Of a stretch of 20,935 bases of DNA, positions 8,147 to 17,054 are shown piece after piece. The DNA is from Chara braunii (Eukaryota > Streptophyta > Charophyceae > Charales > Characeae), in NCBI GenBank assembly GCA_003427395.1, contig BFEA01000050.1:2910995-2931929 (forward strand), written 5' to 3'. The translations under genes were made by a program, and so were the position numbers. The notes beneath the pieces are model-generated. The model ran no database searches, was not told the origin of the DNA, and saw only the letters and a program-made list of their open reading frames with translations. Position 1 is the stretch's first letter. Every line of letters starts with the position of its first letter.

Positions 8147-8524
8147 CTATATTCTTCTCTCATCTATCTCATTTTTTCTTGCTAGTACTCATCTATCTCA
8201 TCCTCTCACTAGTCTATGTATAGTACCGGGGAACACCAACCAACCCGGATCTCTCCCCAGCCCATGGGGTAGGTTGGCACCACAGCAGTGGTGCGAGAGC
8301 AAGGCTGTACCAGTCCCTCATCACGGTGACGAGGGGTGGGCAGGCATTGCCGACGGGGGAAATTGGAGGTGCTAGCGCCGAGCAATGGCCAGTCACTCCA
8401 CCTCCCCCTATCCCCCCCCCAAACCCCACATGGCGGTGTCTAATGGCCAATATTGTCGCTGCATAGCAACTAAAAACATCAACCAAGGTCCTGCCAATGC
8501 TGGCTTGGGGGGCCAACGGGTTAT

Positions 8525-8527
<3 letters not shown>
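8147..8527. other. Unassigned GC-rich stretch before the LINE tail
   Basis: It contains a near-duplicated CTCATCTATCTCAT (from about 8160 and 8189) and small hairpins such as the ACCACAGCAGTGGT palindrome near 8279-8292. No domain is recognisable in any frame. It is the insertion site flanking the LINE poly(A) tail, and may itself be part of another repeat. Confidence 0.35.

Positions 8528-8565
<38 letters not shown>
8528..8565 (-). other. LINE poly(A) tail
   Basis: There are 38 uninterrupted T on the plus strand, equal to a poly(A) tail on the minus strand. It directly follows the LINE 3' UTR and so marks the element's 3' end. Confidence 0.8.
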
Positions 8566-8568
<3 letters not shown>

Positions 8569-9125
8569 CAAAACGATCTCCGGAGTTAGCCTGAGATGCT
8601 GGTAGGAGCAGACATCTCAAGCTAGTCTCAGGGTGGCTCCATCTATTGGTGGGGAGCTGCACCTGCTGGGAAACGGGCCCAGCGTCCCTGTTTACATCTT
8701 ACATTTTACGCATCCAAAATAGAAGTTGTATCCAGGGGCATGCCTGCCTACCCGGCAAGCCGGCCATTGAGCTACAGTCCCCTAGTCATTTCCGTTTGAC
8801 TGCATCGGGTCTTTAAAATCCTGCTGAGCTACAATCTTCTAGTCGTTCCTCTTGACCGCCTCGGGTTTTTAAAATCTTGCCTGCCCAGCGGTTTGCCCAA
8901 GGCGATTGTGATCAGTGTTTACATTTCTCAGTTCGTAAGCACCGTCTGCAGAAGTCCAACAATCCGATCGTGAATCTGCAGCCTCTGAGCAGCATCCCAG
9001 ACAGCAGTTCAGTTTATCGCCTTCGCAGTTGCTCTTGGAGATTATTGGCAGACCTGATAATGTTCCGCACCTGCTGTTGCAGCCAGCAGTGCCAGAGTTG
9101 TGAACCCAGTTTGCAAGCTACACAG
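8566..9125 (-). other. LINE 3' UTR with tRNA-like A boxes and 57-bp tandem duplication
   Basis: This is non-coding sequence between the ORF2 stop and the poly(A) tail. A 57-bp unit beginning GAGCTACA on the plus strand is present twice in tandem (8769-8825 and 8826-8882), clearly diverged between copies. Each copy's minus strand contains an A-box-like word, TGTAGCTCAATGG or TTGTAGCTCAGCAGG. A convincing B box is missing, so this is a tRNA-like relic and not a tRNA. Confidence 0.6.
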
Positions 9126-12100
9126 CTATCCCAATACCAACCTCTTCCGACACGGTGGGAGGCGTCGATCTTGTCCTTGTCTGCACATTTCCCGGCATAG
9201 CCATGTTGCACGTCTTCCTTGGCGGACCCACGCCCCGACGATCATCGACGGAGGCTGGGAATGCAGGGAGTGGAAGGGGCGCAAGGGGAAAGAGGTGGGG
9301 CAGTTAGGGGGAGGAGGGCGTCTGCAAGTGGGCGGCGGCAGGGAGGGGGGGGGGGGGGGGGGGTTGGGGTGGTGTGGAAGCAGGACAAAGTTGGTTTGGA
9401 GGTACGGGATATGGAAGTCAGTCATGGGCCTCCTCTGCCAAGTGTGCTCAGAGGCTCTCCAGGGTCTCCATTGGATGTTCAGTTGTGCATCCAACTCGCT
9501 GAACTGACGGTGGGGGTCCTGCCATATCTGGATGTAGGATTCGGTGATGGCAGCTCTGGCGCGGGGTTCTTTTTCATCTCTGAGATCTTTTTTTATAGTT
9601 TTCCAGGCTTTGTGGGTGTGGGATCTGATGACCTCCTCCAGTGTCTGCTGGGCCTGCTGGAGACCAAACTGGTGATCCTTCCATTCGAACGAGCATCTTG
9701 CTCTCCAAGCTAGCATCAATACCTGGAGCCTTGTGTACGTGAACAAGTTGGCTGCATAGGGGGACCGACCGGAGAGGAGGTGGATGTTCTTTCCCAACAG
9801 CAGGAGGCCGAGGTCCCACAGGACATGGTACGTTGTTAGGGAATGGAATGCAGCATCCCACCACTGCCAAATTTGGGCAACCATCGGGCATGCGAGGAGG
9901 CAATGCTCCAAGGTCGCACATGCCGGGGGGGAAGCCCTGCCACAATAGGCGCATATGGGGGAGAGCTGGCCTTTCTGTTCCAGGTCGGTTCTTGACACGA
10001 GCCAATCCGGCGTGGGGAGACATCGGTGCAGGATCTGCCATTGCAGCGAGCGGAGGTTTGTGGGCATTATCTTGGCATAGTGGGACCAGGAGAGGTCCCG
10101 CAAGAGGTCTCGGTCTATAGGTGAATCCCTAGCCCATCTCGCTGCAATGGTTTGGGTAACCTGCAGCGTCGGTCTTGACTTCCTGTATCACCCTTGGACT
10201 GTGTAGTCCCATATGTGTATGGGTTTGTCGCCTGGCCATTCCCACTCCGCCGGATCAAAAGGTAGGGCCTCTATCGGGGTCGAGGCTTCGTAGGCGTAGA
10301 AGACCTCGTTCTGGTCACCCACCACTCTTATATTCATCAATCCATCTCGGTTTTCATCGCAGTCCAGGTCGGCATTTCGTGTCAATTTTGTCTGTCGCGC
10401 CCCCGGCAAGTCAGGATCATAGGCTTCCAAAGTACAGTTTCCCCGATTATTTGACTGAACTTTGTAAATAACCAAAGGCAGGGGGAGGTCTCCCTGCTTG
10501 ATCACCCAATCTCCTGACTGCACATCCGGCCCTTTTTTCAACGCGAGTTGCCAGGTGAGAGGGATGGCTTCTCGGATCTGTTCGGATCTGTTGCAGTTTG
10601 CTGTGCACATTTTTAATGTACCTGAGCCGTTGTTGGAGCTGGGGAGGTGCGGCCCAATCCCCCGAGCGTGAGTCCCACAGGCTCCCAATCGTGTATACAC
10701 CTTTTCTAACCCAGTTGAGCCACGGCGAGTTGGACGTCATCGAAAATGGTTTGCCTGTGTCGTCCAGTATGTGGGGGTTGCCGAAAAGCGGTTGACGCCA
10801 AACGTCATGCCATCGTTTCTGTTGCGGTCCAAACCGCCTCCAGAGCTGGATCATGTAGGGCCAGAGCGGGTCATTAGCTATGTCCTGCTTGGTGGCATGG
10901 GCCTGGTTTCGTGCCGGCCCCGGGCTTGCCGGGGAAGGTATGGACCAGTGTGCATTGGTCAACCACTGGAGGGGGTGCACACAACTGTCCTCCATTGTCT
11001 GCGGGGCCAGGTTTGCGATCTGCAGTTGTGCAAGCTGGGACCACGGGATGTCGTTGCCAATGAGAAGTCTCACCAATACTTCTCTTTCCTTCTCGGGATC
11101 GAGTATTCCCATGCCCCCGTTAGATCTGATAGGTGAGCACCTCCCATTTCACCCGATGCAAGCAACCCTCGACCTTTGCGCTGTTTTTCCATAGGTAGGT
11201 CGTCAAGGCTTTCTTAAGTTTTGCGCATTGCTTTTGCCCCAACGGCCACACCACTAGCTTATACCAAATTGCCGCAAGGATAGCATTGTTAATAGTCAGA
11301 GTTCTTCCAACTAACGAGGTGTGCAGTCTGTCCCATCTGTTTAGTCTGTCAATTGCCAGGTTTATGAGGTTGTCCCCCTGGTCAGCCGGGGGTCCAAGTG
11401 CTGTCAGTTTCACCCCCAGGATCTTGATAGCTGTCTCCTTTGCTGCCCACGAGATCTGCGGTTGCGGTGGGGGAGGCTCATCCAGTGCGTGTAGCCACCA
11501 TCCCTCTGTCTTAGCACTCCAGTTGACCTTCATGTCTGCAGCGAGCGAAAAAAGATGAATAGTATGTGTAAGCGCCTGGAGGCTCTCGTCATCCGCTCGT
11601 ATGAGGACCGTCAGATCGTCCGCAAACAGCGACGTCACCGGGATGAGGTGGTCCGGCAGGTCCGGGATGGGCACTTTGTGAATGCGGGGGTGTGCCCTAA
11701 TCAGTGCTGCCAGAGCCTCCATTACGATGACAAAGAGCAGGGGCGCTATCGGATCTCCCTGCCGCACCGATCTTTGCGGGGTTATAGGGGATGCTAGGTG
11801 GTCATTCAGCATGATGTTAGTCGTCGCCTCCTTATGGAGGAGCTGCACCCAGTGGCTAAAGGCCGGGCCGATGTTCATTTTTCTGAGGCACATTTCCAGA
11901 AAGTCCCAGTCAACGTGGTCATAGACTTTTTCAAAGTCTATGAAAAGTATCGCTGCTTGCGCGTTACGCTGGCGGGCGTACTTGATGGTTTCGTTGACTA
12001 GCAAGATGTTATCTTGTATATTTCGGTTGGGCATGAAACCTGTCTGATCGGGATGAATCAGCATATTCATCAGGGGCAGCAGCCTATTGGTTAGAGTTTT

Positions 12101-13955
12101 TGCGACTAGTTTCTAGGGGACCAGGAGAAGCGTGATTCGTTTGTAATTTCTGGTTTCTTCCTTGTCTTCTTTTTTGTATATCAGGGTGGTGATTCCTTGA
12201 TTCAGCATTCCTCCGAAGGATCCCTCCGTTTGGACCGCTTGAATGTATTCTTATAAATCTTCAGACAGCAGATCCCAAAAGCACACCCAAAATTAATTGG
12301 GGAAGAAGTCCACTCCTGGCGTCTTTTCGTCGTCCATATCCATAAGGGCCGCCTTAATTTCCTCGCACGTGATAGATTTGTCAAGTTCGGACTTCTGGCC
12401 CATTGTGAGACGTGTGTGGAGCGCGTGTAGTAGCTGATCCTGTGCTTAAAGGACCTCATCTGGAGGCTTCAGCGGTGTCTGCGAAGTTAAACGGTTTCTG
12501 ATAATATTTGGATGCATAGTCTACTATTGCATAAGCATTTGTCGCCAGCGGGGCATTCGCATCAAAGGGATGTTTGAGTCGCGGGACTGTGGATGCCCGT
12601 GTGCGTGCTTTCGCTTTGTTGAAGAAGGTTTTGGTCATTGTGCCGTCCGTGTGCTCTCTCCCGATTCTCGCCTGGATCCTCCAAGCGTGTGTTCGGTTGT
12701 CGATGTAGGCTTGGAGATGCTCCCTCGCCTTCTGCATTTCCTAGTAGGAGGGTTGATGCAACGGGCTGTCTATAAGGTGTTCGTCTCATTCCTCCAGATC
12801 TCTCGTAAGTTTATCTAGAGTTGCTTTGCGATCTCTAGCATGCTGGGTGGAGAACGTTTTCGCACATTCTCTAAGTTGGGCCATCCCTTCATTGAACAAG
12901 GACACCCTCTCCTGATTGGTCGGCTTCTTGGTTTGCCAATATTTCCAGAATGTGTTTACCATGTCTCGAAATGTGGAGAGAAGGAGGAGCGAGGAGTTGA
13001 ACTTGTAAAATCCCGGGCCTCTCTGGATATGCGCGTGGAAGGATAACCCAAGTGTTATCATTTTGTGGTTAAAGGATCTGCATGGGCTGATGGTTGTGAT
13101 ATTTGCTGCAATCAGCAGGCCCATGAGCTCCTTTGAGACAAGCATGAGGTCGATTCTTGAGTTGGTCAGTCCACGTTGTCCTTTGGACGACAGACAAGTG
13201 TAGGCTTTTCGGGACAGGTGTAGCACCTTGAATGCATCTTCCAGTTATCTGTCTGCCATGAGTTGTTTAAGCATGAGGACATCCGGGCTGGCGTGGGGTG
13301 GTTGAGGTTGTATTTGGGCCGGCTGTTGAGAGGGCGACATGCGGTCCATGTCCAAGCCCAAAATAGTGTTAAAATCCCCTGCCATGATAATGAGGGCATC
13401 GTTTGGCAAGGTTTGGTGCAGCGTGAGCCAGAAGTCAATTCTGACGGATGGATCATTGGGGGTGTAGACACAGACCAAGCAGAACTCCTCGTCATGGAAT
13501 GTTGCTTTTAGATTGACCCACCGTCCTTGTCCTCTATCAAAGTCAAATGAGATGGGGGTCAGTCTTGACGAGGGCGGGAGCTAGATCGCCACGCTTGCCG
13601 ATGCTCTCTCTACCGCCGGTGCCGCAAAGTGGGTGTAGGGCCAGATTGAGTCGGCTTTAGCTTTATGTTGCGGTATGTCTTGCAAATGCGTTTCCTGCAC
13701 ACAGATGGCATCTGACCATAGCCCTGTCTCCGACGACTTAAACAGGTTCCTCATGGCTTATTTCTTGGCGGGTGATGCCTGAATGAGGCCATTGACATTT
13801 AGAGAGCGAATGTCCAAATCTGCTTTGGCGAGCCTTGCTGCCCATTGAGGCTATCGGCGTATCCTTGGAAGGATCTAGGGGGATGCCGGTCGTTGCAGGT
13901 TCGGCAGCTGTGCTGCGGTTGTATGTGCACGGGTCCCGTTCATTGTTGCGTTCAT
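9126..13955 (-). pseudogene. LINE ORF2 relic: AP endonuclease, reverse transcriptase, zf-RVT
   Basis: ORF2 nicks target DNA and reverse transcribes the element. Endonuclease landmarks are SLNVNGL (about 13787-13808), QETHL (13683-13697), AGDFN (about 13368-13383) and SRIDLM (13143-13160); the terminal SDH motif reads FNH (13059-13076). Reverse transcriptase landmarks are QTGFMPNRNIQDN, IDFEKVYDHVDW (motif A, about 11907-11944), VRQGDPIAPLLF (motif B, about 11731-11775) and LFADDLTVLI (motif C, about 11606-11632), so the three catalytic aspartates survive. A zf-RVT region follows (LQWQILHRCLP, then CAYC and HCLLAC, about 9860-10050). The C terminus is proline-rich. In-frame stops lie at 13875, 13851, 13758, 13581, 13245, 12786, 12741, 12446, 12293, 12251, 12113 and 10188. 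Frameshifts fall near 12460, 11120 and 10600. The start at 13955 is the first in-frame ATG after ORF1 and is tentative. Confidence 0.9.
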
Positions 13956-13994
13956 TGTTTCTGTGGAGGGTGACTTATGTGGTCAGACCGGTTT

Positions 13995-16430
13995 CTAATG
14001 AACGCGCTTGATGGGGATCACAAATGGCGGGTCGTCCCATTGGTGGTGTTCATCGAGGACCCTGTCTTCCGGGGATGTCTGCAAGAATCTCGGTATTCTG
14101 GAGAGGGTCCAGGCAAAGTTGGTTCTGAACCGCGCAGTCGAGAGGTTCATGAGCTCGCTGTGGGTGAACCACTCAAAGTCCGATCCATCTCTGTTTTTAC
14201 TGCATCGTGGTTCCATAAGCAGGATGAGCGGGATGATTCCCTCTGGAAATGAGAGGGAGTTTGGGAGAACTGCGCCCCTCACTCCTTCAGTGTTAGTCCC
14301 CTTAATCCAGTACTTCATCCTTTTCAGAATCACTGTAGTGGAGGGGTTTCCTCTCCACCCTTCCACCGTGAGGCCCGCTCGGGCGACAGGGTCCCCCATC
14401 TGGTCCAACAACGGCCTGAGACCCAGCTGCCACTCTCCCTCTTCCTCAGTCCTTTTGATCGGGAAAAGAATAACCCCTGACGGTATAGCCACCGGGGGGT
14501 CGTCATCCTGTGCCAATCTAACAAGGCTCCTCAGTTTCTTAGGGGTTGTGTGTACCTGGTCTTCTTGTTGCAGTCGGCGGTCACCAGGGTCATCGAGGTC
14601 ATCGTCGTCTTGCAATATGTCTGAGCAGCGCAGCCTAGTGACGAGGTGGGATGTGGGGGTGTTGTCTTCGTGTTCTTGGCATCTGTGGGGATCATTGTGG
14701 GCAGTTGTCAACAGTTTTTGCGTGGGGCCGGGCAGCAGGCCGGTTCCATTTGTCTGCGCCGGTGGCGCAGGGAGTTGGGCCAGTTGAACCGTATGCTCAG
14801 TGGGCTGTGGGTGCAGCTGTCCCTGGTCGGCCATGGTCAAACGGTGTTGCGTCACTCCTACTATCTGCAGTTGGTGTTGTTGCTGCTCCGGCCCTCAGCT
14901 GGTCTTGAGGCGGACAATTCCCGTACAGCGTGTTGCAAAGCTCGAGCACAAGGGGTTTGGGCCAGGTCAGTCCCTCGTGGAGGAATGCTTCCGGGTTGTC
15001 GCCGACGTTTCGTGTCAGATAGGCACGGGCGAATTGGTCAATTTTGTCCAGAAACTCATTAACTACAAAGACAATGGTCGCCCCCACATCTTTCCAGTCT
15101 ATGGTGGACACGTCGTCGTGCTTCTCTACTGCTGCCAGAATTTGCGGGCTGTGCATGAGGACCGTCTTTGCCTCTTCCCAATATCGAGTTGTGAGCTTGT
15201 CCGTCGGCCTGTCGTCCGTCATCGAAAAAATTTTCAGCGATGTCCAGTCGGTGAGGAAGCACAGTTTGTGTTTGACTTCGTCATTGCTGGCAAGTGTGAG
15301 GGGGTTTTCCATTTCCACATCCGGTAGCTGATCCGGTGGTCGTTCCTGATCCGGAGCGGAGGTGTCCATGTCATGGGTGTCCCGGCCGTCGCAGCGGTCT
15401 GCCTCCAGCGGTGGCAGCAGCGGGTATTGGTCTTGCTGGGGCGGGGGTAGCGCCCCATGTCTTTGTTGTTGTTCCTGTTGCCACAATGTTTGTTTTTGCT
15501 GCTGCTGTTGGTAATGGTCGTGGAGATATTGCTGTTGCTGGTGGCAAAGCTGCTGTTGTCAGTGGAGGTGGAGATGGTTGAGAGTTTGTTGCTGTTGTAT
15601 GAGGATGTCCTGCTGGTGTAGCCGTTGGTGCTGGGCAAGCTGGGCATGGAGCAGGAGGCGTAATTGCTCTTCCACATAACCCTGGTGAAGCTGTTATTGA
15701 TGTTGTACCTGCCATTGCTTATGCTGCAATTGTTGTGTATGCATGTGTTGCTCATGCTGCAGTTGTTGGTGCTGGTATTGCTGGCATAACACAGCGTTAT
15801 GGAGAGATTGTTGCAGCTGATGTGTGTGCATTTGTTGCTGTTGCTGCTGGATGTGCTGTTGGCAGCTTTCCAATTGCAACTGTTGGTCCAGCCCCTGCTG
15901 CAGCGTTATTTCGGTGCGGGTATCGTAGGTGCGGTCCTGGTCTTGCACAGTGGGCATGTGTTGTTGATGCTGTGTTTGGGGCGCGCTGTGTTGGTCTGAG
16001 TCGCAGATTTGCATGTGGTGGGATTGTTGCATCTGTCCCTCTGGCATGTGCGGCTGTTGCTGATGGGCCATGCTTTCTGCCAACGTGGGCGATTTTTGGT
16101 CCTGTTGCACCCCGCTGTCATGTGTGGGCCATTGACTGTAATCGCATTGTTCAGCCATCGCGGCCAGCGTCCTGTCCTGTTTCGCCCCACAGTCATATAT
16201 TTCCTGTTGACAGTTGTCATGGTGAAGGTTGCGGGGCTTGGGGGGGGGTGTCTGATTCACTGTCTGTTGTGGCTGGTCCAGCTGTTCTGGGCCCCGTCCG
16301 TGGTGTGTTTCATCACAGGCCCCACAAGGGTCGTGGTGTTGGGGCGCAGGGTGCTGTTTGTGTGAATGACCGGTCTGTTGGAGACCCAGTGTAGCGGACC
16401 CACCAGGTGTGGTGCTCCGCTAGTGGTAGA
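13995..16430 (-). pseudogene. LINE ORF1 relic, glutamine-rich, unrecognised domain type
   Basis: By position this is ORF1, the presumed RNA-binding partner of ORF2, ending 40 bases before the first ORF2 ATG. The first 300 or so codons are Gln/His-rich, so the plus strand shows GTTGCTGTTG-like low complexity. An acidic stretch (15330-15420) and a helical-looking region follow (TDWTSLKIFS to LCNTLYGNC, about 14900-15260). The C-terminal domain of about 200 residues includes SGVILFPIKRTEEEGEW, LTVEGWRGN, FPEGIIPLILLMEP and DFEWFTHSELMNL. I see neither a CCHC knuckle nor a clear RRM, which plant L1 ORF1 proteins often carry. Stops at 15694-15696 and 15559-15561 look like Gln or Arg codons turned into stops. 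A frameshift lies near 14800-14855. No in-frame ATG is seen near the open 5' end, so the true start is unknown. Confidence 0.7.
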
Positions 16431-16680
16431 GCTAGAGCGAGATGGCACAACGCAGCTCCCCACGCAAGACTCCAACGCACGTACTCCAAAATGTGCAAGT
16501 GATGAATGAGCCCGAAAACAGACAAACGCTGGGGTATACCCCAGCGGACTGACGGGACTGGACTGGACTGGCTGGTACCGACAGAGGTACCGGCCTGGAC
16601 TGGACTGCCCCGAATAAAACACTGGCCTGTGAGAACAGGCCAGGGGCTGGTTTCACAGGCCCACCGGAGGTCCGCTACAC
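16389..16680. repeat. 12-bp perfect inverted repeat enclosing palindromes and GGACT repeats
   Basis: GTGTAGCGGACC (16389-16400) is exactly inverted at 16669-16680. Inside lie a perfect 20-base palindrome (CGCTGGGGTATACCCCAGCG, 16527-16546), GGACT pentamer repeats (about 16554-16605), a GGTACC pair and a 9-bp hairpin CTGGCCTGT/ACAGGCCAG (about 16622-16644). The left arm overlaps the open 5' end of ORF1, so this may be LINE 5' UTR structure or a small foldback insertion. No target duplication was found. Confidence 0.5.
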
Positions 16681-16871
16681 GATCCTCGGCCTGTGATGGA
16701 TCGCCTAGATACAAGCACGCTTCCGCCAAAAAGCGGAACTCTACCAAAAACAGCGATTTTGTCAAAACGGACATTTTATATTTTTTGAATGAAATTGAAA
16801 TTGACATTTTCATGGTCATTTTGGGTAAAATCTGCATTTGAAATTCGACGTTTGGGGTACGGGTGTATACG
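16681..16871. other. AT-rich spacer at the LINE 5' side
   Basis: It holds a small hairpin (TTCCGC/GCGGAA near 16721-16738) and GAAATTGAAATTGACATTTT-like low complexity. No coding signal is seen. It is either LINE 5' UTR or older flanking DNA. Confidence 0.35.
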
Positions 16872-16946
16872 TAAGGGGTAAGGGGTAAGGGGTAAGGGGT
16901 TTAGGGGTCATGGATAAGGGGTAAATGGCAAGGGGTAAGGGGTGAG
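16872..16946. repeat. AAGGGGT minisatellite (telomere-like heptamer)
   Basis: Four or more perfect AAGGGGT heptamers run from 16872, then interrupted copies follow including one TTTAGGGG and several (T)AAGGGG(T). The plant telomere unit is TTTAGGG, so the array is at most telomere-like. Confidence 0.7.
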
Positions 16947-17054
16947 AGTATGAAGCAATGTTTGCTATCTTCTATACGCTGTTTCCGTCACAAACAATTT
17001 CATGTTACCCACATCCGTCCGCATGTAATCATAATATCCAATAACAGGTACATA

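Larger units (their letters stand above)
8528..16430 (-). mobile_element. Near full-length degenerate LINE (ORF1, ORF2, 3' UTR, poly(A))
   Basis: A non-LTR retrotransposon of about 7.9 kb runs right to left. Its order is ORF1 (about 16430-13995), ORF2 (about 13955-9126), a 560-base 3' UTR and a 38-nt poly(A) tail (T tract 8528-8565 on the plus strand). An AP-type endonuclease before a reverse transcriptase, with a zf-RVT-type zinc region after it, fits the L1-like LINEs common in green plants. The 5' boundary is not defined: the ORF1 frame is open back to about 16419, and target-site duplications could not be matched. All coding parts carry stops and frameshifts, so the copy is dead, although its near full length indicates a single relatively late insertion. 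Confidence 0.88.

Noticed and set aside
14008-14787. Plus-strand 259-codon frame
   Set aside because: Antisense shadow of LINE ORF1.
15470-15960. Simple trinucleotide microsatellite
   Set aside because: The GTTGCTG-like pattern is the antisense of polyglutamine codons in ORF1, with mixed CAG/CAA use, and is not a pure repeat.
15735-16394. Plus-strand 219-codon Ala/Val/Cys-rich frame
   Set aside because: Antisense shadow of the glutamine-rich part of ORF1.
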